The notes beneath the pieces were generated by a model, which was given only the letters and a program-made list of their open reading frames with translations, did not search any database and was not told the DNA's origin. Of a stretch of 64,000 nucleotides of DNA, positions 22,156 through 34,230 are shown piece after piece. Every line of letters starts with the position of its first letter. The first letter of the stretch is position 1. Source of the stretch: Euphorbia lathyris (Eukaryota; Streptophyta; Magnoliopsida; Malpighiales; Euphorbiaceae); NCBI RefSeq assembly GCF_963576675.1, contig NC_088917.1, positions 16,396,001 to 16,460,000 on the forward strand. Reading direction: 5' to 3'. A program made the position numbers and the translations under genes.

Positions 22156-22937
22156 CTTTCCAATAACCTTAAGTTAAAATTGATTTTACCTCTATGTATT
22201 ATAATGAAAAAAATAAAAATAAATAAATAACCTGATTAGTCCACCAAGTTGAGCCGTGGCCATCAAAAGTACAAGATCCATCAAGTGTAAGACCATTTAC
22301 ACCGTCGAACAGCAGCCAAAATTGAGCATTGCAGCTAGGCCATTCACCGCCACTGGGTGCTACTATTTTCCCTATAACCTGTCACCAATTTACTTTTCAA
22401 TAATTAATCCGAGTACTCGATCTCAGATTCAACAGACACGATTTATCTATTATTATTATTTACTGTATTCTCTTTCTCTAACATAAAATGGCTATTAAAT
22501 ATGTTTAGTTTATAAAATAATAAAAATAAGCATATACCTTCATATGGATAGTCTTAGACTTGCAAGGGCCTTTAAATATCAAAGCTTCAAAAGAAATGTT
22601 CCTGATGGCACTACAAGAGTTGGTATATTTCCTTTCTGTTCCTGTGCTTCACACAAGTCTCTCCATGCATTTAAGAAAGCCTTCAAAAATAACAATTAAA
22701 AAATATTAATATTTTGTTACTATATAAAATTTGAGAAAAAAAAAGTAATTATATATAATAGAAACAATTACAAAACAAAAAATCAGAAATAATTACATTA
22801 TAATTATCAGTTTTTCCATCTCCAAATGCTCCAAAATCTTTCACATTAAACATAATCTTCCCATCCCCAATGCTTACTAAATTAGATGTAACAATTAAAA
22901 GTACCCAAATAAAAGCTTGAAGTATTAAACCCTGCAT

Positions 22938-24429
22938 TTTAATTTTAAGAAATAAGTAAAACACTAAAATATTCTATTACAGAATGAAGGAAATAGGATC
23001 ATTTACTCATATATATAGGTGATTTTTATATACTTGTTCTCACTCATTTGACTTGTTACATTTTTTAGTTGGATTTAGTTTAGTTCCTAAAATATAAATT
23101 TCCTGAAATTCTAGTTGGATTTCTTATAATTATTTTATTATATTTAATTACATATTATACTACTAATAGGGATATAAGCATATATACAATGAATTAAACA
23201 GGTTAAAAAAAGTTGACTGTACTGAGATATCTTATGGATTCTGAATGCCACAGATTAATCAGAAAAATTCACCAGGCTTGGTAAATTTTGAGTAAACTTT
23301 TCTCTGCAGAAACAATCTTTGTAGTTACCAGTTTCCTTATTATATAGGATTCTGTTGGATCAGTGATATTAGATTATCTGAATGCTAATTTTGCAAACTG
23401 TTTAACTATTTAATCTTTGTAGTAAACTCTAACTATTTAACTTAATATTGATGTTAATTAATCAGTAAGATATAGGATCATTTGACTTGTTACATTTTTT
23501 TCAATCCAAATCCTAAAATTATAATTGGATTTCAGATAATTCAGATTTATTATATTTAATTACATATTATACTACTAGTAGGAATATACACGTATCAATG
23601 AATTAAATAGGTTAAAAAAAATTCACTTTTGAGATATGTGATAGATTTTAGGTATGCAACATTGTTCACTGATCTTCAAAATTCACTTTTGAGATATGTG
23701 ATAGATTTTAGATATGTGTTATATGGTTATCTCATGGTAACTCAACTTCAATTTGTCTCAATCAAATCACTCAACTTTGAGTTTTGTCTCAAGTATGTCA
23801 CTGTAACGATTTCAGTGATTAAAAAATATGGAAATGATGACATAAGTGATACATCAATTGGAAACAAGTCATATTTCTAAGGGAAATGGCACATGACATC
23901 CAATTGACGTATCACCCATGTCATTATTTGGATGTGTTTTAATCACTGAAATAGTCATAGTGACGAAAAAAATCAAAGTTGAGTGATTTTATTGAGACAA
24001 ATTGAAATTGGGTGATCATTTTGAGACAACCATGTAAGTTCAGTGACCAATGATGCATTTAACCCTAATATTAATAAACCTATCAGGTTTGCTACTTGCT
24101 TTCCTAAAGCAATATTAAAATGTTAGTTTTTGTCCGTGATTGATTATTTAATAATATTTGTCCCTTGATATATCAAAATTAGTGAAATACAGAGACTAAC
24201 ATTAAAATTTGGCCGTTAACACTTGAAAATGAATTTTTTTAAGAATTTGATGATATCCTAAACATTTTTAATTCTTCAACTTTTTAGTTTTGAGTTAATT
24301 TAGATAGAAAATAAGATTTCAACTCAGAAAAATCCCAGACATAGGCCTAAACTAGGAGACTCTTTCATTCTAATCCTTGCTGGCACTAAGCTATTCAGTC
24401 CCTAACTAAACATGTTTGGTCTAATGATA
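22938..24429. other. PG copy 1 upstream region with direct duplication and foldback element
   Basis: About 160 bp at 23045-23215 recurs at 23478-23625 in direct orientation with moderate divergence (shared core TTACATATTATACTACTA). A 33-bp segment also recurs at 23619-23651 and 23679-23711. A foldback, MITE-like element occupies about 23655-24068, with arms sharing TCAATTTGTCTCAAT and AATCACTCAACTTTGA in inverted orientation. 24069-24429 shows nothing recognisable. Part of this upstream DNA is also present beside PG copy 2 (46160-46270). Confidence 0.6.
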
Positions 24430-24683
24430 ATTTGGTCAGCCTTTTGGATTCAATGCTTTGAACACCTTCTTGGTCTTTATTTGCATACTTATATTTCTTT
24501 GTCAGCTATTAATATGAAGTGGACCTTTAACTATCAGCTCGAGTTTTGGTTCAAACGATTTCATGACATGGTATCAGAGCGAGTGTGACCAAGTGGTCCT
24601 GGGTTCGATTCCTGGCAGCCCCATTTGTTGAGTTATTTGCAGGACATGGTAATATGGGCCTGTGTTGTCACGCTTCAAGCCCA
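24430..24683 (+). mobile_element. Remnant with PBS-like and tRNA B-box-like motifs
   Basis: TGGTATCAGAGC near 24570 is complementary to the 3' end of initiator tRNA-Met, as in many plant LTR elements. GGGTTCGATTCC about 30 bp later resembles a pol III B box. The rest does not fold as a tRNA. It may be a small LTR-derived or SINE-like element cut by the copia element on its right. Confidence 0.4.
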
Positions 24684-26117
24684 AGTGTCCTATAGACAAT
24701 TGTTCTAGGATACAAGCTTAATGTAAATGAAGTGTTCTTTATAAAGTGTTCATACAAGCATGAAGTGAGACAAAACTTTATAATAAACTAATAAACTTAA
24801 AACCACCCCAAGTCAAGTAATATGTTTAGGATTGACATGGGTAGATTCATCCTTGTCACCTGTTCATCTCATTAGTGATTGCGGGATCGTTATATATTGG
24901 ATTGAGCATTTATCACTCCCGATAAATGGGAGATATGTCCATGGATCGCTTGTGGAAGTCTTGACTCTAAATCCTTGCAAGGTGATAGCTTAAGAATGAA
25001 ATTAGATTTCTCTTAACCTATCTAATTGGAGTTGACTCGGCCAAGAACAAGTAAAACGAACGTCTCGCTATATGTGACTTGACATTACCCATAGTCATAA
25101 GATTCAGTTCAAGGACGTAGTTGATAAAGGATCGAATTATACCGTAACTAATACTGAAAGGTCAACGACAGAATCAACCTGTCTTCTTATAGCTCTAGGG
25201 GAATGATTACGGACTTGCTAATCACATACTCTGTACATCATTCCATTATGCAAAGATTAAAATATAATTCTTTGAAAATTAATTTTAATAAGTTGCATAC
25301 GGCTAGAAGCAATAAGAACCTAATGGGTCACACATAAGACTTGGAACCCAAAAGAGAGACAGATGTTAATTAATTGACGGAAGCCCAACTGAGCCCAATA
25401 AGGCCCAGTGACTGTAGGGGTCGAAATTTATGTATAATAAATACATAAATAATTAATTTGATTTTATCTATTCTAATTAGATTAGGATTATGAATTAAAT
25501 TAATTAAAGGATAACTAAGTTAGGAGTTTTAATTAGATTAAATTACTCCCATTATTATCCAATAAGGTTATTGTTAATATCTTTTATATTTAGATATATT
25601 AATAGATAATAATTAAGAGTTCTATTCCGAATTGAATTCTTATTCAATAACCTAATTCTATCTAACTAAGGATTAGATACAAGGAAGATTATAAATACCC
25701 CTAAAGGATTTTCGAAATCCCAACTCTTGAGAATTTCGAATTCCACACTAAGAGAGAGAGAGAGAATTTCGAACCCCTCTAGCCCGAGGACGAGATTTTC
25801 TACCGCTTTCTTCCGTTCAATTGATTTTCATCTTTCTTTCTTTATCCTTGATCTTGTGTTGATTAATTAGAGGCAATCTATTTTGGTTGCTACTCAACGG
25901 TTGATTCTAACTTGATTTTATATTTGTTTTGTTCTGTGCTCGGGAACTCAAAGTAAGAGTTGTGGGCACTTCGTTTGCAACGGTAGATAGAACATCTAAA
26001 AGGTATTTCTTCTTATCTCTCTTTATATGAAATAACGATTAACGGATCTTGTGGTTTATGGAAATAGGTTAAAAATATTATATTTCCGCTGCTATACGTT
26101 AGCCTATTTTTCCAACA
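24684..26117 (+). repeat. 5' LTR of copia element, with three deletions
   Basis: It aligns to the 3' LTR but lacks segments corresponding to 31888-31999, 32095-32242 and 32281-32428. Each deletion is bounded by 2-5 bp direct repeats (TTATA, AT, AGT). It also contains a short GA repeat that is 8 bp longer in the 3' LTR. Confidence 0.85.
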
Positions 26118-26118
26118 T

Positions 26119-26130
26119 TGGTATCAGAGC
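26119..26130 (+). promoter_or_regulatory. Primer-binding site (initiator tRNA-Met type)
   Basis: TGGTATCAGAGC begins two bases after the end of the 5' LTR, the standard copia primer site. Confidence 0.9.
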
Positions 26131-27891
26131 AAGGTTAAATCCGTTATTTCATATATGAAAATTGAGAAGTTTTTCAATCAGATTGAATAAATACGTATAG
26201 TTAGGTTAATTAACAAAATTGTTTTGATTAATTAGTTCTAAAAGATAAATAAGTTTTAATTAATTGTTAATTAAAATAAATTGTGCACATGTTCCTAATA
26301 ATTTCGGTTGATAATCATTATAACAAAATCTCTTAGTTTTATGGTTAGATGAATAAAATCAATTCTATTTATTCTAAAAGATAAAACGGAAAATCTATGA
26401 TAGTTTTTCCTATTTTCTGAAAATCGTTTTAAAACCGTTTTAAAACTGATATATATATATGTATATTTTATAAATATAAAAAAAAAATAAACAGTAGTTC
26501 GGGTCACGCCATACGACGCGACCCGACTACTGGCTGCCGCTGCCGCAAGGCAGCGGCATGTCCGACGCCTAGGGCTGCTGCCAAACGGCAGTAGCCTGAC
26601 CTCGGGCCCGGCCCGATTCCCACCTAGTTTTAAATTGTTTAAAAACTATTTTTTTAATATATGTATGTATGTTTCAGAAATTAATAGTTTTATGTTTTGA
26701 TTATCGAATGAAAATTTATTTAAAAGTTTGTTTTACCTATTCGTAAATCAAAGTTTTAAATGAATTAAAATCAAAATTATTGGGACGTGCATAATTAAAG
26801 TTTTGTGTAGTTAGGATAACATAAAAGACACGAAACTGTTAGAAGTAAAATTGGATGAAAGTTATATGATGTGTTAATGTGATTAACCCAAATATTACAT
26901 AAAATTGTTATATAATCAACCAATTAAATTTATTTAATTGAGTCTATGTATGTTTGGAGTTATGGACATATTTGGACCCTCTTTAGTCTTTTCTTATTTT
27001 TGAAATAGGATCTGCGAGTCCTGCCTTTCTACTATCTATTGTAATTTCTCCTCTCATCTAATTCCCTTCAATTTAATTGAAGTTTTCTTTAGTAGTATAG
27101 AAATTAATTTGTAATTTCAAGGCCTCATTGAGAAGACGGAGGACCTAAAGAGAAATATGTAATAGTTAGTATTTCCCTAGGTTGGCCTTTTATTCCGTCT
27201 CTGGCTCGATGGAATAATTTAGATGATATGTCCATAACGCCAATGTATGTGTCTGATGTATGCTAAAGCAAATCAAGACTAAGTTAGATTATGAGACCTA
27301 AAATAAAATCCCTCATTAAAAAGTTAAGTAAATAAGCAAGTTATTAAAATCGGTTGTCCCTCCCTAATATTATAATTCAGCCGGCAGTACTGAGGGCCTT
27401 TGGGTTGTTGGGTAAACTCAAGCTCGGGGTCTTACGGTAACACCTGAATTATCGAAAATCACTTTTCATGAATATGAGGTAATACTTAAATTAGATTATG
27501 ATAATTGGATGGGTAAACTCATGTTTTCATAAACTAATGGACAATACGGTTGGGATTAATATGAATAGCATATTAGTTACTAATGTGGTTAGTAACCCAA
27601 TAACCTAGGAATCACATTTAAGATGTGATTGATTACACGAATCTACCTAACGAATGAGACTAGCTTGTTGGGTAAACTCAAGGCGAAATCTCAAGAGTTA
27701 GGATCCTAGCTCACTAAAGGATTTGTGAAATTCTTCGAATTAATATGGAGGGCTATTAATTTGGCAAAATAGTGGGAGCAATCTAAAATAAACAAAAGGC
27801 CTATAATTTTAGATTGATATACTTTAAAGCAAATGAATAACATACGTTTACTCTTTCTCACTCTCAGGTTTATATAATCACTCTTAAAATC
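26131..27891 (+). other. Long leader of copia element with hairpin cluster
   Basis: 1.76 kb with no ORF. A GC-rich island at 26492-26616, in otherwise AT-rich DNA, forms four consecutive inverted repeats. The motif GGGTAAACTCA occurs three times (27410, 27511, 27670). The length and the hairpins suggest RNA-level functions such as packaging or dimerisation, which is inference. Confidence 0.6.
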
Positions 27892-28844
27892 ATGACTAAA
27901 ACCAATCTGCAAAACATTCTTACCGATAACAAATTGAATGGTTCAAACTTCACGGACTGGTTTCGGAACCTCAAAATTGTTTTGAAGTTCGATAAGATAG
28001 GGTATGTACTTGATACAACGATACCCCCTATCCCTGCTGATGATGCTCCCATTGAGGAAATTGATGCTTACCAGAAGCACAAGGCTGATGATGATCATGC
28101 CGGATGCATCATATTGCATCGATGACACCGGAATTACAAAGGCAACATGAGGAAATGGATGCCTATTCCATCATCATGCACCTTAAAGAGCTGTTTGGGA
28201 AATAGACTAGGTGCGAACGCTACGAGATATCCAAGTTGCTATATCGTTGCAGGATGCAAGAGGGCACATCTGTCATGACACATTGTGTCAAGATGATTGG
28301 CTATATTACCAAACTTTCACGTATTGGATTCACGATGGATAACGAACTAAGCATAGACTTAATTCTTCAATCCCTCCCAGAGAGTTATTCACAGTTCATC
28401 ATGAACTACCAAATGAATGACTTGCAAACCTCTCTTGAAGAGCTTGCGAATATGCTCAAGTCAGTTGAGCCCAATATGAAGAAAGACAAGGCAATACCAG
28501 CTCTTGTCATAGAGGGATCAAAGAAGAGGAAAGGGAATTTTCCCAATCCTAAATATCCCAAGAAAGGCAAGAGGGACATGCCCACTAGAGCTAAGGGAAA
28601 GGAAGTAAAGAAGCCCAAAGGAGAGTGCCACTTCTGTGGTAAAGACGGGCATTGGAGAAGGAACTGCAAGGAGTATCTAGCCACCCTCAAGAAGGGAAAA
28701 GGCGGTGCTTCAACATCTGGTATGTTTTATATTGAAATAAATACGATTTCACAGTCTGAATCTTGGGTACTTGATACCGGATGCGGATCTCATATTTGTA
28801 CAAATATGCAGGAACTAAATCAGACTAAGGAATTGAAGAAATGA
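27892..28844 (+). pseudogene. Copia gag and protease start, frameshifted
   Basis: ATG at 27892 begins a gag-like N-terminus (MTKTNLQNILTDNKLNGSNF). The frame shifts near 28110-28126: the protein continues as MTPELQRQHEEMDAY in the third frame. A TAG at about 28203 follows. From 28236 the gag domain proceeds through a basic linker to a CCHC zinc knuckle CHFCGKDGHWRRNC (about 28626-28667). The protease active site LDTGCGSHIC follows near 28770. A TGA ends this frame at 28842, and the same frame resumes at 28854. The leader-proximal ATG is kept, so only the lesions prevent translation. Confidence 0.85.
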
Positions 28845-28853
28845 CGCATAAAC

Positions 28854-30668
28854 TTGCGAGTGGGAAATGGAGCAAGAGTTGCCGCCCTCGCAATCGGAGA
28901 TTATGTTTTAAATTTTCCCTCTGGGCTTGTAATAGAATTAAGGAACTGTTTATACGTTCCGCAAATGTCTCGTAACATTATTTCTATTAGTCGTCTTATT
29001 GACGACGGTTTTCATATTTCAATAAAAGACAAACGTTGCGATTTTTATAGAGATTCGATTTTCTATTTTTCAGGAATATCACAAAATGGGATTTATATGT
29101 TAGATGACAAAATTTCTGTTTTCGCGATTGATACCAAAAGACATAAGCTAGATAATTCAACTTACTTGTGGCATTGCCGTTTAGGCCATATAAACAAAAG
29201 ACGCATGCTTAAGCTACATCAAGATGGGCTTATAAATTCAATTGATCCTGAATCATTGGAAATGTGCGAAGCATGTTTAAAAGGCATAATGACAAAGACA
29301 CCCTTTAGCAATAAAGGTGAACGTGTATCAGACACTCTAGGACTCATTCATTCAGATGTATGCGGTCCTATGTCAGTCCAAGCAAGAGGAGGATTCAGAT
29401 ACTTCATTAGCTTCATAGACGACCATACCCGATATGGTTATATCTACTTGATAAAGCACAAATCCGAAGCTTTTGAGAAATTCAAATGCTTCAAGAATGA
29501 AGTGGAAAATCAACTAGAAAAGAAAATAAAGACACTTCGATCCGATCGAGGTGGCGAATATTTTTCAGATGATTTTCTGAATTATCTAACTGAATGTGGG
29601 ATTTGCTCATAATGGACACCTCCCTATACACCACAACACAATGGTGTATCCGAGAGGAGGAACCGTACCCTACTAGATATGGTACGATCCATGATGAGCA
29701 TATCATTACTTCCAAAGACATTCTGGGGCTATGCCTTGGAAACCGCCCTCTTCACCCTAAATCGAGTACCAACTAAATTCGCTAGTTCCACACCATATGA
29801 ATTGTTCGTTGGTAGGAAACCCGTATTCTCATTCATGAGAGTATGGGGTTGTTCAGCATTTGTCAAACGCATTGCGTCTGACAAACTAGATTCTAAATCT
29901 GATAAATGTTTCTTCATTGGATACCCTAAGGAAACTATGAGGTATTACTTCTATCATCCAGATGATCAGAAAGTGATAGTATCCAAGTACGCAACCTTCT
30001 TAGAGAAAGAGTTTCTCGAAGACACAGAAAAGGGAAGCATGATTGAACTTGATGAAGTTCATGAACAAAAAACACCAACTGAAACAACAGAAGCGATTGA
30101 GGAACCCGATGCAGTCCCATTAGATGAGACTCAAGTGCCACCCCTTCATAGATCACAAAGAGTTCGTGAACTCCCTATTAGATATGGTTTTCTAGTGGGA
30201 GATGATGAGGTTCCCGTGTTAGACGATGAACCCGAAAACTACGAAGAGGCTCTTACTAGTCCAGATTCTAAAGCGTGGCTCGAGGCCAAGGATTCTGAAA
30301 TGGATTCCATATACACCTACCAAGTGTGGACTTTGGTTGGTCCACCCGAAGGGATAAAACCCATTGGGTGCAGATGGATCTTCAAAAAGAAGACAGACAT
30401 GGATGGAAAGGTTAGCACCTACAAAGCTAGGTTAGTAGCGAAAGGATATCGTCAGAAGCAAGGAATTGATTATGACAAAACTTTCTCTCATGTGGCTATG
30501 TCCAAATCAATCAGAATAATGCTTGCTATTGCCGCTCACTACGATTACGAGATTTGGCAAATGGATGTGAAAACATCTTTCCTAAATGGAAACCTGCTTG
30601 AGGATGTATATATGATGCAACCTGAAGGTTTCATATCAAAGGATGCAAACAAGGTTTGCAAACTTTAG
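28854..30668 (+). pseudogene. Copia integrase and RT start, with premature stop
   Basis: GAG-pre-integrase HHCC motif (HCRLGHINKRR, CEACLKG) at about 29175-29280. The integrase core has D in HSDVCGP (~29350) and D in RSDRGGEY (~29545). A TAA at 29610-29612 separates this from the same frame, which continues with the C-terminal half of the core (catalytic E in NGVSERR) and the RT linker at 29679-30668. RT starts near 30340 (GCRWIFKKK) and includes QMDVKTSFLNG. It stops at TAG 30666-30668. Copia polyproteins are normally one ORF, so both stops are lesions. Confidence 0.85.
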
Positions 30669-31802
30669 AGATCCGTTTATGGACTCAAGCAAGCATCTAG
30701 AAACTGGAACAAGCGTTTTGACGAAACCATAAAACAATATGGTTTCGAACAAAATTGCGAAGAAGCTTGCATTTACAAGAAAGCAGGTGGGAGCTCTGTA
30801 GCATTTCTAATATTATATGTGGACGATATATTACTAATGGGAAATGACATAGCTCTGCTACAGTCGGTAAAAGTATGGTTATCTGGTAACTTCTCAATGA
30901 AAGACCTTGGTAAAGCAGCTTATATACTTAGTATAAAGATCTACAAAGATAGATCAAGAAGACTGCTCGGTCTTTCATAGGCTACATACATCGAAAAGGT
31001 GCTAAAGCGGTTTAGCATGCTTGAATCGAAACGAGGTAACTTACCCATGCTACATGGAGTAAAGTTAAACAATCATCAATGTCCTAAAACCAATGATGAT
31101 AAGAAGCGTATGGCTGTAGTCCCGTACGCCAGCGTAATCGGTTCGATTATGTATGTTATGCTATGCACTAGACCTGACGTAGCGTTCGCGTTATCTATAA
31201 CGAGTCGTTACCAAGGAAATCCGGGAGACGAGCACTGGATTGCTGTCAAAAACATTCTTAAGTACTTGAGAAGAACTAAAGACATGTTTCTAGTGTACGG
31301 AGAAGGAGATCTGAAAATAGAAGGATTTTCAGACGTAAGTCATCTCACAGATGAGAACGATTTTAAATCCCAATCAGGATACCTGTTTATCTTGAATGAG
31401 GGCGCGGTCAGCTGGAAGAATTCCAAGCAAGGAAGCGTAGCTTTCTCTACGACCGAGTCAGAGTATATCATTGATGCGGAAGCAGCAAAGGAAGCAGTTT
31501 GGATGAGGAAGTTCATTACTGAACTTGGTGTGGTGCCTGACATTGTAAATCCCATTACACTGTATTGTGATAACAATGGAGCCATTGCGCAAGCAGAGGA
31601 ACCACGGTCTCATAATGCGTCGAAGCATTACCTTAAGCGATACCACATTATAAGAGAAATTGTGGCGAGAGGAGATGTGAGAATAGAAAGAGTACCTACA
31701 GAGGACAACGTTGCAGATCCGTTGACAAAGCCCTTAACCCAGAAAGTACATGATCGTCATCTAACTTCTACTGGGATAAGTTATAAAAACAATTGGCTTT
31801 AG
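30669..31802 (+). pseudogene. Copia RT C-terminus and RNase H
   Basis: After the stop the same frame continues with SVYGLKQAS and the YVDDILLMGN active site (about 30810-30840). A further in-frame TAG follows at 30978-30980. RNase H (residues in the frame from 30999) shows TRPDVAFALS, the copia motif TTESEYI, and CDNNGAIAQA. It ends with the conserved basic C-terminus at TAG 31800-31802, directly before the polypurine tract. Confidence 0.85.
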
Positions 31803-31816
31803 TCCAAGTGGGAGTA

Positions 31817-33667
31817 TGTTGGGGTTTAGTGTCCTATAGACAATTGTTCTAGGATACAAACTTAATGTAAATGAAGTGTTCTTTATATCATTTGTTTTAA
31901 TGAGATATATGTTTTATAACTATATAAAGGCAATCCCTTTTAAGCACTAAATAAAGTCTAATAAAAGGAAATCCGTAAGTTTGTTTTAAAGTGATTATAA
32001 AGTGTTCATACAAGCATGAAGTGAAACAAAACTGTATAATAAACTAATAAACTTAAAACCACCCCAAGTCAAGTAATATATTTAGGATTGACATATCACT
32101 GCTAAGACTTCATGTAACAATGTCTTCTGTCCGACAGAAAGCTGATCTCACAAGCTTCATATATATAGATATCTGGACAGTTACATGGATCCGATGAAAA
32201 GTAGTTCATTAGGATTGGGGACCCGACTTGAGATAACAGGATGGGTAGATTCATCCTTGTCACCTGTTCATCTCATTAGTATTAATAGGTATAAATAATC
32301 CTCAGACTCAAAGGAATGTTAATTGGTATTCTGGATTACGGAATGTGACGCTTTTATCCTATTGTAACACGATCCTTAACAGAGATGACTTTGGGTGTGA
32401 ACAGCAGAGGTTGGGTATCACAGGAAGTGATTGCGGGATCGTTATATATTGGATTGAGCATTTATCACTTCCGATAAATGGGAGATATGTCCATGGATCG
32501 CTTGTGGAAGTCTTGACTCTAAATCCTTGCAAGGTGATAGCTTAAGAATGAAATTAGATTTCTCTTAACCTATCTAATTGGAATTGACTCGGCCAAGAAC
32601 AAGTAAAACGAACATCTCGCTATATGTGACTTGACATTACCTATAGTCATAAGATTCAGTTCAAGGACGTAGTTGATAAAGGATCGAATTATACCGTAAC
32701 TAATACTGAAAGGTCAACGACAGAATCAACCTGTCTTCTTATAGCTCTAGGGGAATGATTACGGACTTGTTAATCACATACTCTGTACATCATTCCGTTA
32801 TGCAAAGATTAAAATATAATTCTTTGAAAATTAATTTTAATAAGTTGCATACGGCTAGAAGCAATAAGAACCTAATGGGTCACACATAAGACTTGGAACC
32901 CAAAAGAGAGACAAATGTTAATTAATTGACGGAAGCCCAACTGAGCCCAATAAGGCACAGTGACTGTAGGGGTCGAAATTTATGTATAATAAATACATAA
33001 ATAATTAATTTGATTTTATCTATTCTAATTAGATTAGGATTATGAATTAAATTAATTAAAGGATAACTAAGTTAGGAGTTTTAATTAGATTAAATTACTC
33101 CCATTATTATCCAATAAGGTTATTGTTATTATCTTTTATATTTATATATTTTAATAGATAATAATTAAGAGTTCTATTCCGAATTGAATTCTTATTCAAT
33201 AACCTAATTCTATCTAACTAAGGATTAGATACAAGGAAGATTATAAATACCCCTAAGGGATTTTCGAAATCCCAACTCTTGAGAATTTCGAATTCCACAC
33301 TAAGAGAGAGAGAGAGAGAGAGAGAATTTCGAACCCCCCTAGCCCGAGGACGAGATTTTCTACCGCTTTCTTCCGTTCAATTGATTTTCATCTTTCTTTC
33401 TTTATCCTTGATCTTGTGTTGATTAATTAGAGGCAATCTATTTTGGTTGCTACTCAATGGTTGATTCTAACTTGATCTTATATTTGTTTTGTTCTGTGCT
33501 CGGGAACTCGAAGTAAGAGTTGTGGGCACTTCGTTTGCAACGGTAGATAGAACATCTAAAAGGTATTTCTTCTTATCTCTCTTTATATGAAATAACGATT
33601 AACGGATCTTGTGGTTTATGGAAATAGGTTAAAAAATTTATATTTCCGCTGCTATACGTTAGCCTAT
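31817..33667 (+). repeat. 3' LTR of copia element (1851 bp, last 10 bases missing)
   Basis: Starts TGTTGGGG directly after the polypurine tract. The match to the 5' LTR ends at TTAGCCTAT (33667), where the 5' LTR continues for ten more bases to TTTCCAACA. Contains a (GA)n run at about 33304-33324. Confidence 0.9.
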
Positions 33668-34230
33668 CAATTGAGTCTTCCCTTGCCTTTAGTGATTTTA
33701 ATTTGGCCTTTATGTAAAACTCAAACCCTTTGGAACAATGAAACAATGAGCATGTTTGAAAAGCAAATTCCAGTCATCATCAGTACAAATGACTCACCAA
33801 AACTTCAACAAGCTCCATAAATTTCTTGCAAACAACATGTAACCGACCCATTCTGAAATTTTTAAGGAATGTATGCTTTGAAATGGTATTTTCAACTTCT
33901 TTAATATAATGATGGTAGCATTGCAAATGTAAATTCTTGTAACTTGGTTAGCAGAAAGTGTGACTCATTCTTGCATTTTAACAGTAAATCTCAACTCAAT
34001 TTACTGCATTTTGTAGGGAAAGTCGAAACAACAACAACGAAACAATGAGCATGTTTGAAAAGAAAACACTTCATTGAATTACTAATTTTAATCAGATGGA
34101 AAATGCAACATAGTTTAGACATTAAGCCAAATCTCATAATCCAATAAGGAAATAATTCTACTTTTCTACATGGGGGAAAAAATGGAGGACAATACATCCT
34201 CCTAAACTACACAAGAATCCACAGGACTAA
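33668..34230. other. Intergenic DNA with a repeated 24-bp segment
   Basis: No gene seen. A 24-bp segment (core AATGAGCATGTTTGAAAAG) occurs at 33740-33763 and 34039-34062. The rest is AT-rich unique-looking sequence. Confidence 0.4.

Larger units (their letters stand above)
9850..22937 (-). pseudogene. Polygalacturonase (GH28) copy 1, broken by a retrotransposon
   Basis: A secreted pectin-degrading endo/exo-polygalacturonase in origin. Nine exons read on the minus strand: 22937-22797, 22680-22538, 22378-22232, 11512-11483, 11379-11173, 10644-10564, 10468-10360, 10263-10150 and 10075-9850. Exon 1 encodes a signal peptide (MQGLILQAFIWVLLIV) and the GH28 N-terminal motif DFGAFGDGKTD. Motif I SPNTDGI (exon 5), CGPGHGI (exon 6) and RIKTW (exon 7) are visible. 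Lesions: frameshifts in exon 2 (after TFLL), exon 5 (after NNF) and exon 9 (before AITLDCD), and one base missing at the exon 6 acceptor, which breaks the GDDC junction. The exon 3-4 intron carries a 10.4-kb gypsy element and the exon 5-6 intron a MITE. The frameshifts alone make this a pseudogene. Confidence 0.85.
24684..33667 (+). mobile_element. Ty1/copia retrotransposon, decayed, ~9 kb
   Basis: 5' LTR 24684-26117, primer-binding site 26119-26130, a long leader, then gag, protease, integrase, RT and RNase H, which is the copia order. Then polypurine tract CAAGTGGGAGTA (31805-31816) and 3' LTR 31817-33667. The inner LTR borders are intact (3' LTR starts TGTTGGGG, 5' LTR ends TTTCCAACA). The outer ends are trimmed: the 5' LTR lacks its first 11 bases and the 3' LTR its last 10, with no target duplication. 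Coding carries one frame change and several stops. Confidence 0.9.

Noticed and set aside
24560..24640. Possible tRNA gene
   Set aside because: Only a B-box-like GGTTCGATTCC is present; no cloverleaf with acceptor and anticodon arms can be formed, and the upstream TGGTATCAGAGC is a retroelement primer site.
28110..28236. Programmed frameshift in the copia gag
   Set aside because: Copia elements normally use one frame; the shift lies within gag, lacks a clear slippery site and is accompanied by other stops, so a simple indel is more likely.
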